This document shows positions 7,490 through 14,004 of a stretch of 14,004 bases of DNA, piece after piece (the stretch's first letter is position 1; every line of letters begins with the position of its first letter). Source of the DNA: Microbacterium sp. (GTDB lineage: Bacteria > Actinomycetota > Actinomycetes > Actinomycetales > Microbacteriaceae). The notes beneath the pieces are model-generated. The model was not told the origin of the DNA and searched no databases. It saw nothing but the letters and a program-made list of their open reading frames with translations. The DNA lies in contig JAITUD010000257.1 of the NCBI GenBank assembly GCA_031286555.1, forward strand, positions 1-14,004, written 5' to 3'. A program made the position numbers and the translations under genes.

Positions 7490-8580
7490 GACCTGGCTCC
7501 TTCCGCGACGCCGGCATCCTGTCCTCCGGCATCCTCGAGCTGTGCTGCGGCGACGGCCATGGCCGGCGCTGCCTGGCGTGCGGCCTCGTCGCCGTGCGTC
7601 CTGGTGCCGCCCGGCCCGAAACGGGGCCGGCGACGGATGATCGCGCGGCGGCTGTAGACCGCGACAGCGGCGACGATGACGACGCCGCGGACGACGTCCT
7701 TGAGGAACGGATTGACCTGCATGACGCTCATCACGTTGTCGACGACGGCGAGGATGGCGACGCCGCCGACCGTTCCCCACACCGAGCCGCGGCCGCCGAG
7801 CAGGAGCGTGCCGCCGAGCACGACCGCGGCGATCGACAGCAGCGCGTAGCCGCCCTGCTGGCCGACGGTGGGGCTGCCCACTCCGAGGCGGCTGGCGAGC
7901 AGGAGCCCCGCGAGTCCGGCGAAGACCGAGCAGAGCACGTGGGCGACGATCAGCGGCGGACGGGTGCGCACACCGGACAGCCGGGCGATCTCGGGGTCGC
8001 CGCCGACCGCGTACAGGTGCGCACCGGTGCGGGTACGCCCGAGCAGGAGCCAGACGACGACGGCGAGCGCGATCATGATGATGGTCGACACCGGCACCGG
8101 GCCCAGGCCCGTGGCACCGATCAGCTGGAACTCCCACGGGACCTTTCCGGCTGACCCCTTGAAGTTCGTGTTCAGCACGCCCTGGAGGATGAGGCCGACG
8201 CCGAGCGTCGCGATGAATCCGTTCACCCGCAGCACCGTGACGATCAGGCCGATGACCAGCCCGATCGCCGCGCACATGAGGAGGGTCGTGATCACCGCGA
8301 CCGGGATGTTGGCCGGGTTCCCCGCCATCATCGTGGCGGCGAGCAGGCTGGACAGGCTGATCACATAGGTGACGGACAGATCGAGTGAGGCGCCGAGGAC
8401 GACCAGGGTCTGCCCGACCGCGACCAGGCCGAGCACGCTCATGCCGGTGAGGATGTCGCGGATGTTGCCGGGGCTGAAGAAGTTGCGGCCGACGGTCGAG
8501 ACCAGCACGGCGCCGACGATCAGGGCCAGGATCAGGATGCCGAGCACGATGACCGTCGAGTCGATGCGCACGCGCCTCAT
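7486..8580 (-). CDS. ABC sugar-transporter permease A (ribose type, BPD_transp_2)
   Basis: This 364-residue multi-span membrane protein is of the RbsC family. Visible landmarks are GQTLVVLGASLDLSVTYVISL, VNGFIATLGVGLILQGV, the cytoplasmic loop RTRTGAHLYAVGGDPEIARLSG that contacts the ATPase, and AAVVLGGTLLLGGRGS. It ends in a polar, Ala-rich cytoplasmic tail of about 45 residues. It is clearly diverged from permease B, so the channel is probably a heterodimer. The start at 8580 is supported by a near-perfect Shine-Dalgarno AGGAGGTG at 8592-8585 and by the ATGA overlap with the ATPase stop. The frame is open further upstream, but only inside the ATPase gene. Confidence 0.92.
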   Translation of the reverse strand: MRRVRIDSTVIVLGILILALIVGAVLVSTVGRNFFSPGNIRDILTGMSVLGLVAVGQTLVVLGASLDLSVTYVISLSSLLAATMMAGNPANIPVAVITTLLMCAAIGLVIGLIVTVLRVNGFIATLGVGLILQGVLNTNFKGSAGKVPWEFQLIGATGLGPVPVSTIIMIALAVVVWLLLGRTRTGAHLYAVGGDPEIARLSGVRTRPPLIVAHVLCSVFAGLAGLLLASRLGVGSPTVGQQGGYALLSIAAVVLGGTLLLGGRGSVWGTVGGVAILAVVDNVMSVMQVNPFLKDVVRGVVIVAAVAVYSRRAIIRRRPRFGPGGTRTHGDEAARQAAPAMAVAAAQLEDAGGQDAGVAEGARS

Positions 8581-10106
8581 CGCGCACCTCCTGTGTTCGG
8601 GGCGCCCGACTGCGGGCGATCGGCCCCGGTCGCGGCGGCCAGCACGTCGTGCTCGGCGGAGCCGGCGGGGAGCTCGGCGACGAGTTCTCCGTCGCGCATC
8701 ACGAGGATGCGATCGCTCATTCCGATCACCTCCGGCAGCTCGATGGAGACCATGAGCACGGATCTCCCCTCTGCGGCCAGGGCGCGCATCAGCTCGTAGA
8801 CGGCGTACTTCGCGCCGACGTCGATGCCTCTTGTCGGCTCGTCGAAGAGCACGATCGACGGCTCGGTGAGCAGCCATTTCGCCAGCACGACCTTCTGCTG
8901 GTTGCCACCCGAGAGGTACCGCGCCTCCTGATCCACGCCGCGGGAGCTGACCTCGAGCGAGCTGAGGATGCCGGGCACCTTCCGGCGCGCCGCACCGGTG
9001 CGACCGGCGAAGACGCCGCGGATCACGAGCAGCGCGTTGTCGAGCACGGACTGTCCGAGCGCGAGGCCCTGTGCCTTGCGGTCCTCGGAGACCAGGGCGA
9101 GTCCTGAGCGGACGGCCGCACGCGAGGTGCGCACGCGAACCGTCGCGCCGTCGATGCGCATGGTGCCACGGGTGAACGCCTGCACTCCGAACACGCCCTC
9201 GACCAGCTCGGTGCGGCCGGAGCCCTGCAGCCCGGCGATGCCGACGATCTCGCCCGCGCGCAGCGACAGCGACACCCCGTCGACGAAGTCGTTTCCGCAG
9301 CCGGCGAGCTCGAGCCTGGGCTCGCCCGGCGTGGAGTCCTCCGGTCGCTCCGGGAAGTACGAGCGGATCGGGCGGCCGACCATGCGCCGCACGAGCTCGT
9401 CCGCGGTCAGTGCCCCGCGGTCGTCGGTCGAGATGCGCGCGCCGTCCTTCAGGATCGTGATCCGATCGCAGAGGTCGAAGATCTCCTTCAGCCGGTGCGA
9501 CACGTAGATGACGGCGACGCCACGGGCGGTGAGGCGGTGGATGATCGCGTAGAGCAGCTCGACCTCCCGGTCGCTCAGCGCGGCCGTCGGCTCATCCATC
9601 GAGATGACCCGAGCATCGAAGGAGAGCGCCTTCACGATCTCGACGATCTGCTGCTCGGCCACCGTGAGCGACGACACCCGCGCCCGCGGGTCGATGAACG
9701 ACACCCCGAGCTCGGCGAGCAGACCACCGGTGCGGTCGATCATCGCCCGCTGGTCGACGAACCCGAACCGGCGCGGCTCGCGGCCGAGATACACGTTCTG
9801 GGCGACGGTGCGCTCCGGCAGCAGCGTGAACTCCTGGAAGACCGTGACGATCCCGGCATCCATCGCCTGACGCGGATGAGCGAAGCGCACCTCCTCGCCG
9901 CGGTACTCGATGCTCCCCTCGTCCGCCGGCTGCACTCCGGCGACGATCTTCATCAGCGTCGACTTTCCTGCGCCGTTCTCGCCGACGAGGCCGTGCACCT
10001 CGCCGGCACGGACGTCGAAGTCGATCCCGCCGAGCACTCTCACGCCGAAGAACGACTTGCCGACGCCGTGCACCGACAGCACGGGGCTCTGATCGATCAC
10101 GCTCAT
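8577..10106 (-). CDS. ABC sugar-transporter ATPase, two nucleotide-binding domains (RbsA/MglA type)
   Basis: The protein has 509 residues, the usual size for this family. Domain 1 has Walker A GENGAGKST at 42-50, Q-loop Q91, a relaxed signature LTVAEQQ at 147-153, Walker B VISMDEP around D171-E172, and H204. Domain 2 has the family's degenerate Walker A GLQGSGRTE (292-300, Arg instead of Lys), a full signature LSGGNQQK (398-405) and Walker B IVLFDEP (418-424). This split, with one domain complete in Walker A and the other complete in signature, is normal for ribose-type ATPases. It powers sugar uptake through the two permeases encoded next. GGAGGT is 6 bases before the ATG, which overlaps the dehydrogenase stop as ATGA. 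Confidence 0.95.
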   Translation of the reverse strand: MSVIDQSPVLSVHGVGKSFFGVRVLGGIDFDVRAGEVHGLVGENGAGKSTLMKIVAGVQPADEGSIEYRGEEVRFAHPRQAMDAGIVTVFQEFTLLPERTVAQNVYLGREPRRFGFVDQRAMIDRTGGLLAELGVSFIDPRARVSSLTVAEQQIVEIVKALSFDARVISMDEPTAALSDREVELLYAIIHRLTARGVAVIYVSHRLKEIFDLCDRITILKDGARISTDDRGALTADELVRRMVGRPIRSYFPERPEDSTPGEPRLELAGCGNDFVDGVSLSLRAGEIVGIAGLQGSGRTELVEGVFGVQAFTRGTMRIDGATVRVRTSRAAVRSGLALVSEDRKAQGLALGQSVLDNALLVIRGVFAGRTGAARRKVPGILSSLEVSSRGVDQEARYLSGGNQQKVVLAKWLLTEPSIVLFDEPTRGIDVGAKYAVYELMRALAAEGRSVLMVSIELPEVIGMSDRILVMRDGELVAELPAGSAEHDVLAAATGADRPQSGAPNTGGAR

Positions 10107-11212
10107 GCGCCGACCTCCACGCTTCGGCCGCCGTCGGCGGCCGAAGCGAGCACCGCCTCCGTGAGAACTGCGGACCGATGCCCGTCGGCGAACGTCGGAA
10201 GGCCCTCCGGTGCGCCTCCCGCGATCGCCGCGTGCACGTCGGCCATGAAGGAGGTGAAGGCGTCGAGATAGCCCATGGGATGCCCCGCGGGCACGCGCTG
10301 CAGCCGCGCGGAGTCGGGCGACGAAGTGGCGGGGTCGCGCAGGACCAGCCGCGACTCCCCCCTGTTGCCGATCCAGAGCTCCTCCGGCCGCTCCTGCTCG
10401 AACCGGATGCTCTCACGCGTGCCGTGCAGTTCGACGGTCAGCGCGTTCCTGCGCCCCGCCGCCATCTGCGAGATCAGCACGGTGCCGAGCGCGCCGGACG
10501 CGGTCTCCACCAGCAGCGCCGCGATGTCCTCGTTGTCGACGACGTGTCCGTCACGCTCGCCGAAGACGGTCCGTGTCCGCGCGGACACTGCGACGATCCG
10601 CTCGCCGATGACGAACTCGACAAGATCGCACAGGTGCGAGCCGATGTCGGCGAAGGCCCGCGACGGGCCGCCCTGTGCCGCCTCGGTGCGCCAGTCGTCG
10701 TCGGTCGGCAGCAGCATCCAGTCCTGCAGGTAGGCGCAGTCCAGCGTGAGCAGGGTTCCCAGTGCGCCGTTCCGCACGCGGGCTCGGGCCTCGCGGACCA
10801 TCGGGTGATAGCGGTACACGAACGGCACCGCGGCGATGCGCCCGGAGTCGGCGGCGAGGGCCACCAGCCGTTCGGCATCCCGCGCCGACAGCGCGAGCGG
10901 TTTCTCGCACACGACGTGCTTGCCCGCCTCGAGCGCCGCGGCGGCGAACGCCGCATGCGTCGTGTTCGGTGTGCACACGTGCACGACGTCGATGTCCGCG
11001 GCGCCGATCAGATCTTCGGCAGAGGCCGCGGCCCGTTCCGCTCCGATGCGCGCCGCAGCCTGCGCAGAGCTGCTCGGCGTGCGGGCCGAGATCGCGATGA
11101 TCTCGCCGCCGACGGCCCGCGTGGCGTCGCTGTGCACGCGGGCCATGAACCCTGCGCCGAGAACGCCGGCGCGGATCGTCCCGATGCCGGTGGGGATGAC
11201 ATCCGTTGTCAT
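10103..11212 (-). CDS. Gfo/Idh/MocA-family NAD(P)-dependent sugar dehydrogenase
   Basis: The protein has 369 residues. The N-terminal Rossmann fold shows GAGFMA (19-24) and the family motif CEKP with K104. The C-terminal catalytic half carries DIGSHLCD with D189, H193 and D196, the usual proton-relay His. A YLQDW segment near residue 161 resembles glycoside- and levoglucosan-oxidising members. Such enzymes oxidise a ring hydroxyl of a sugar or cyclitol to a ketone. Encoding with two TIM-barrel isomerases and a transporter suggests a keto-sugar pathway; inositol-dehydrogenase-like activity is an alternative. It is the first gene of the operon. No Shine-Dalgarno precedes the ATG, and CAGACT at 11225-11220 ends 7 bases before it, suggesting a leaderless start, although no good -35 box goes with it. 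Confidence 0.9.
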   Translation of the reverse strand: MTTDVIPTGIGTIRAGVLGAGFMARVHSDATRAVGGEIIAISARTPSSSAQAAARIGAERAAASAEDLIGAADIDVVHVCTPNTTHAAFAAAALEAGKHVVCEKPLALSARDAERLVALAADSGRIAAVPFVYRYHPMVREARARVRNGALGTLLTLDCAYLQDWMLLPTDDDWRTEAAQGGPSRAFADIGSHLCDLVEFVIGERIVAVSARTRTVFGERDGHVVDNEDIAALLVETASGALGTVLISQMAAGRRNALTVELHGTRESIRFEQERPEELWIGNRGESRLVLRDPATSSPDSARLQRVPAGHPMGYLDAFTSFMADVHAAIAGGAPEGLPTFADGHRSAVLTEAVLASAADGGRSVEVGA

Positions 11213-11238
11213 GTTGGGGAGTCTGACACAGCTTCACC

Positions 11239-11264
11239 ACTTTTGCTAGAGCTCAGTCAAAAGT
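11239..11264. promoter_or_regulatory. 26-bp dyad, candidate ROK operator
   Basis: Arms ACTTTTG (11239-11245) and CAAAAGT (11258-11264) are exact reverse complements and flank a centred palindrome GAGCTC (11249-11254); 20 of 26 positions are symmetric. It lies in the divergent region between the dehydrogenase and ROK genes, 27 bases upstream of the dehydrogenase ATG, where it would cover the -35 region of that operon's promoter. ROK regulators bind long AT-armed dyads of this kind, so it is the best operator candidate. Binding is an inference. Confidence 0.6.
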
Positions 11265-11272
11265 TCCATGTC

Positions 11273-11288
11273 ATGCGTACGTAAGCAT
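11273..11288. promoter_or_regulatory. Second, imperfect 16-bp dyad in the divergent region
   Basis: ATGCGTACGTAAGCAT is symmetric at 14 of 16 positions around TACGTA. Its centre is 29 bp from the centre of the 26-bp dyad, close to three helical turns, and it sits just upstream of the expected -35 region of the ROK gene. Its arms differ from the other dyad, so a different factor, or chance, is possible. Confidence 0.35.
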
Positions 11289-11310
11289 CCGGCGACACAT
11301 CCATAAGGTG

Positions 11311-11325
11311 TGGTTTACTGACGAA
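11311..11325 (+). promoter_or_regulatory. Probable extended -10 promoter for a leaderless ROK mRNA
   Basis: TGG immediately followed by TTTACT (11314-11319) resembles an extended -10 element. Six bases separate it from the ATG at 11326, the spacing seen for leaderless actinobacterial transcripts, and no Shine-Dalgarno is present at a useful distance. A weak -35 (GCGACA, 11292-11297) stands 16 bp upstream. Confidence 0.4.
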
Positions 11326-12516
11326 ATGGCTGACGCAGCGCACCCGGGGTCGGCGCAGAATCCCGGTACCGGAGAGATCTTCCAGATTCTTCGCGACGGC
11401 CTCGCGCGCACGAAGGCGGAGCTGGCCGACCTCACCGGCCTCGCCCGCTCGACCGTCGCCTCGCGCGTCGACGGACTGCTCGCGGCTGGGCTCATCGCTC
11501 CGGCGGGAGAGGCCGTCTCGACGGGAGGACGACCGCCGGCCCGCGTCGCGTTCAACCCCGCAGCGGGGCTCGTCCTCGCCGTCGATCTCGGCGCCACGCA
11601 CTCCACGGTCGCCGTCGCCGACCTGTCCGGACGGATCCTCGACTCTGGCACCCGACCGATCGACATCGCGGACGGTCCGGAGGCCCTGCTGGACTCGATC
11701 CTCTCCGACGGCTCCCGACTCCTGGGCGGAGCTTCCGTGAGCGCACCGCTGGTCGGCGTCGGCATCGGAGTGCCAGGCCCGGTCGAGCACTCCACCGGTC
11801 GCCCCACGAATCCGCCGATCATGCCGGGATGGGACCGATTCGACATCCCCGGCTACGTGCAGCGCACCTTCGACGTACCCGTCCTGGTGGACAACGACGT
11901 GAACATCCTCGCCCTCGGCGAGCAGGTGACGGCGTGGCCGCACGTGCAGGACCTGATCTTCGTGAAGGTCGCGACCGGAATCGGCGCGGGAATCATCGCC
12001 GGCGGTGAGTTGCAGCGCGGCGCGCAGGGGTCCGCGGGCGACATGGGGCATGTGCAGGTGCCCCGAGCGAGTGACACCGCCAGAGACCCGCACGACGAGC
12101 GGGATCTCGAGGCCCTCGCCAGCGGTTCCGCGATCGCCGCCGCGCTGCGCACGGCCGGGGTCGCCGCGGAGAGCAGCTCCGACGTCGCCGACCTGGTGCG
12201 GGGCGGGAACGCCGCCGCGATCGACGCGACCAGGCAGGCGGGTCGCGACGTGGGCGAGGTGCTCGCGACCGTGGTGAACCTGCTGAACCCGTCGATCATC
12301 GTGCTGGGCGGCAGCATCGCCCGTGCGGGAGAGCATCTGCTCGCCGGCGTCCGCGAAGTGGTCTACCGCCGCTCCATCCCGCTGGCCACGCAGAACCTCA
12401 CCATCGTGCAGACCCAGGCGGGCGAGCGCGCCGCCGTCCTGGGGGCCGCCATCATGGTCGCCCGGCACGTGCTGTCGCCTGCGAACGTCGACGCCGTCGT
12501 CGCCAGGGGCCGCTGA
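11326..12516 (+). CDS. ROK-family transcriptional regulator lacking the zinc-site cysteines
   Basis: The protein has 396 residues. An N-terminal winged helix-turn-helix (about 15-60) includes TKAELADLTGLARSTVASRV. The ROK domain follows with DLGATHS (87-93), GVGIGVPGPV, VDNDVN (D191 at the position of the kinase catalytic Asp), ATGIGAGII and GDMGH (238-242). Family regulators usually carry CxCGxxGC shortly after that His; here residues 246-262 contain no cysteine, so the structural zinc is probably absent. It probably senses a sugar or its phosphate and controls the divergent transporter operon. The start is uncertain: a GTG at 11308 would add six residues but has no properly spaced Shine-Dalgarno, whereas the ATG at 11326 fits a leaderless start. 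Confidence 0.88.
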   Translation: MADAAHPGSAQNPGTGEIFQILRDGLARTKAELADLTGLARSTVASRVDGLLAAGLIAPAGEAVSTGGRPPARVAFNPAAGLVLAVDLGATHSTVAVADLSGRILDSGTRPIDIADGPEALLDSILSDGSRLLGGASVSAPLVGVGIGVPGPVEHSTGRPTNPPIMPGWDRFDIPGYVQRTFDVPVLVDNDVNILALGEQVTAWPHVQDLIFVKVATGIGAGIIAGGELQRGAQGSAGDMGHVQVPRASDTARDPHDERDLEALASGSAIAAALRTAGVAAESSSDVADLVRGGNAAAIDATRQAGRDVGEVLATVVNLLNPSIIVLGGSIARAGEHLLAGVREVVYRRSIPLATQNLTIVQTQAGERAAVLGAAIMVARHVLSPANVDAVVARGR

Positions 12517-12525
12517 TCCAATTTC

Positions 12526-12539
12526 TTGAACATGTTCAA
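12526..12539. promoter_or_regulatory. Perfect 14-bp palindrome, candidate repressor operator
   Basis: TTGAACATGTTCAA is its own reverse complement and covers the -35 box of the downstream promoter, the usual place for a dimeric repressor of MarR, TetR or similar type to block RNA polymerase. No such regulator is encoded in the window. The sequence is AT-rich against its surroundings. Confidence 0.6.
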
Positions 12540-12554
12540 ATAAGGCGCTAGCCT
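12526..12554 (+). promoter_or_regulatory. Promoter of the DUF4166/epimerase operon (leaderless)
   Basis: The -35 TTGAAC (12526-12531) and -10 TAGCCT (12549-12554) are separated by exactly 17 bp. The -10 fits the actinobacterial TAnnnT pattern. Six bases then lead to the ATG at 12561, which would be the first transcribed base or nearly so. No Shine-Dalgarno is present, consistent with leaderless translation. Confidence 0.65.
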
Positions 12555-12560
12555 GGCGTC

Positions 12561-13169
12561 ATGACATCCCCGTACGGCCGTGCGCTGGGGCCGCGGCTGC
12601 GTGAACTGCATCCGACGCTGCAGGCGTACTTCTCGGGAGTGGACGCCGGGCAGGTCGGTCTCGGCGAAGGCGTCTTCGACTTCGTCGGCACGCGGCGCTG
12701 GTGGCTGGTGCCGTTCCTGCGCCCGCTGCAGCGCCGCGGCGTGCTCGTCGCGGGCCGCCACGCCCACGTTCCGTTCCGAGTCGAGAACCGGATCGTGTCC
12801 GGCCGAGCCGTCGCGACGCGCACGCTCCGCCTCCCCGGCGGTATCTGGACCATGCACGACTCCGTCGCCCTGTCATCGAACGGCCGCCTCGTCGATGAAC
12901 TCGGCACGCCCCTGACGGTGAGCGCGAGCTTCGAGGCGCGGGTCGCGGACGGCGCGGTGCTGCTGCGGAGCAGGGCCGTCGGCCTGCGGCTCGGCAGGCT
13001 CAGGGTGCGTGTCCCCCGCGTCCTCTCCCCCGTCGTGCGGCTGCGTGAGGCGCATGACTCCGCGACCGGCGCGCAGCGGGTGGATGTCACGATCGACGCC
13101 CCCCTGATCGGCCGCGTCTACGAGTACGGCGGCACCTTCACCTATCGGATCGAGGAGGACGGACGATGA
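12561..13169 (+). CDS. DUF4166 domain-containing protein
   Basis: This 202-residue protein has no signal peptide or membrane segment. The whole length matches the DUF4166 pattern: LRELHPTLQAYFSG near the start, a central VPFLRPLQRRG, VPFRVENRI, and IGRVYEYGGTFTYRI at the end. The biochemical role of the domain is not known to me. DUF4166 is often fused to, or encoded next to, SDR-type or saccharopine-dehydrogenase-like oxidoreductases, and here the next gene is a TIGR01777 oxidoreductase with an ATGA overlap. The two products probably act together. The start is fixed by the promoter spacing (leaderless ATG) and by the family N-terminus. Confidence 0.8.
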   Translation: MTSPYGRALGPRLRELHPTLQAYFSGVDAGQVGLGEGVFDFVGTRRWWLVPFLRPLQRRGVLVAGRHAHVPFRVENRIVSGRAVATRTLRLPGGIWTMHDSVALSSNGRLVDELGTPLTVSASFEARVADGAVLLRSRAVGLRLGRLRVRVPRVLSPVVRLREAHDSATGAQRVDVTIDAPLIGRVYEYGGTFTYRIEEDGR

Positions 13170-14004
13170 CCGGCAGAGTCGTGATCGGAGGCTCCTCCGG
13201 ATTCATGGGCCGTCACCTGGCCGCGCACCATCGCGCAGCGGGCCGCGAAGTCGTGACGATCTCCCGCTCGGGCGCCGACCTCACCTGGGCGGATCAGACC
13301 GGCATCGACGCGGCCGTCGACGGTGCCGCACTGGTGATCGGCCTCGCCGGCAAGAGCGTGAACTGCCGGTACACCCCCGAGAACAGGGCCGAGATCTTCG
13401 CGTCGCGCCTGGACACGACGGCGGCGCTCGGCCGGGCGATCGCCCGCGCCGCTGCACCGCCGGCGCTGTGGGTGAACTCGTCCACCGCGACGATCTACCG
13501 GCACGCCGAGGACCGGCCGATGACCGAAGCGACCGGCGAGCTCGGCACCGGCTTCTCCGTCGAGGTCGCCAAGGCCTGGGAGCGCGCACTCTTCGCAGAC
13601 CCTCTTCCGACGACCCGCCGCGTGGCGCTGCGCAGCGCGATCGTACTGGGCGACGGCGGGGTGCTCGAGCCGCTGCGCGGCCTGGCCGCCATCGGTCTCG
13701 GCGGTGCGCAGCACGACGGCCCCTGGCCGGTGGGTCGCCGCCGCCGCGACGCCGGCACCGCGCATTTCCCCGGTGCGCCGGCGGGCCGGCAGCGGTTCAG
13801 CTGGGTGCACGTCGACGATGTCGTCGGCATCATCGACTTCCTCGAGGAGCACCCCGAGCTCGCTGGACCTGTCAACGCGGCAGCGCCGAACCCTGTCGAC
13901 AACGCCGAGTTCATGGCGACGGTCCGTCGCGTGCTCGGCGTGCGATTCGGTCCGCCCATGCCCCGATGGATGCTGGAGCTCGGCGCCATCGGCATCCGCA
14001 CCGA
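13166..14004 (+). CDS. TIGR01777-family NAD(P)-dependent epimerase/oxidoreductase (partial, 3' end outside)
   Basis: 279 complete codons are present and the frame is still open at the window edge. The N-terminal Rossmann motif is GGSSGFMG (8-15), giving GxxGxxG for NAD(P) binding. The VNSSTATIY segment, the FSVEVAKAWE helix and SWVHVDDVVGIIDFL are characteristic of the extended-SDR group TIGR01777 (YfcH/SDR39U1-like), which lacks the classical YxxxK pair at the usual place. Between LGGAQHDG and RQRFSWVH there is an insertion of about 25 residues relative to shorter members. The end of the DUF1731 C-terminal domain lies beyond the window. GAGGAGG (13152-13158) stands 7 bases before the ATG, which overlaps the DUF4166 stop. 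Substrate is unknown. Confidence 0.85.
   Translation, partial: MTGRVVIGGSSGFMGRHLAAHHRAAGREVVTISRSGADLTWADQTGIDAAVDGAALVIGLAGKSVNCRYTPENRAEIFASRLDTTAALGRAIARAAAPPALWVNSSTATIYRHAEDRPMTEATGELGTGFSVEVAKAWERALFADPLPTTRRVALRSAIVLGDGGVLEPLRGLAAIGLGGAQHDGPWPVGRRRRDAGTAHFPGAPAGRQRFSWVHVDDVVGIIDFLEEHPELAGPVNAAAPNPVDNAEFMATVRRVLGVRFGPPMPRWMLELGAIGIRT

Noticed and set aside
8581..8877. N-terminal extension of permease A
   Set aside because: It lies inside the ATPase gene; AGGAGGTG just before 8580 and the ATGA overlap fix the start.
8577..10106. Degenerate Walker A in domain 2 and relaxed signature in domain 1 of the ATPase as signs of damage
   Set aside because: This asymmetric pattern is the normal state of RbsA/MglA-type double ATPases.
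11255..11260. TTGACT on the minus strand as the -35 box of the dehydrogenase operon
   Set aside because: No convincing -10 box lies 16-18 bp downstream (GTGAAG or TGAAGC at best), so it was not listed as a promoter; it is more simply part of the 26-bp dyad.
13166..14004. Missing YxxxK catalytic pair in the epimerase as a sign of inactivation
   Set aside because: TIGR01777-type proteins normally lack the classical pair at this position, and the nucleotide-binding motif is intact.

Overview
The window reads as a piece of a high-GC actinobacterial chromosome, most likely Microbacteriaceae and probably Microbacterium-like. The evidence is very GC-rich coding DNA, tightly packed genes with ATGA-type stop/start overlaps, several starts that look leaderless, and the family content. 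The genus is an inference. I see no tRNA, rRNA, CRISPR array, insertion sequence or phage gene. No stretch of 300 bases or more lacks a gene; the longest non-coding gap is about 113 bp.

Left block (1-3205, + strand): the tail of a glycoside hydrolase family 3 protein, a Tat-exported DUF1343/NamZ-type exo-N-acetylmuramidase, and a secreted serine hydrolase of the beta-lactamase fold with an extra C-terminal beta-sandwich. The combination matches the Bacillus subtilis nagZ/namZ/amiE muropeptide-salvage set, so this is probably an extracellular peptidoglycan-fragment breakdown cluster. A perfect 14-bp hairpin (3224-3256) separates it from the convergent operon that follows.

Middle block (11212 down to 3254, - strand): a seven-gene sugar operon. 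In transcription order it encodes a Gfo/Idh/MocA dehydrogenase, a ribose-type double ABC ATPase, two different ribose-type permeases, a lipoprotein sugar-binding protein, a ketose-3-epimerase-like TIM barrel and a second, larger TIM-barrel isomerase/epimerase. The first five genes overlap at their stop and start codons. A strong hairpin lies just after the binding-protein gene. The logic is import, oxidation and then isomerisation, elimination or hydration, as known for inositol, levoglucosan and other 3-keto-sugar routes. The substrate cannot be read from the sequence.

Divergent from it is a ROK-family regulator (11326-12516, + strand) that lacks the cysteine cluster typical of ROK proteins. 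The shared intergenic region holds a 26-bp dyad with arms ACTTTTG/CAAAAGT around GAGCTC, a good candidate for the ROK operator, and a second imperfect 16-bp dyad.

Right block (12561-end, + strand): a leaderless two-gene operon of a DUF4166 protein and a TIGR01777-type NAD(P)-dependent epimerase cut by the window edge. Its promoter is unusually easy to read: TTGAAC, 17 bp, TAGCCT, 6 bp, ATG. A perfect 14-bp palindrome covers the -35 box, indicating control by a dimeric repressor that is not encoded in the window.
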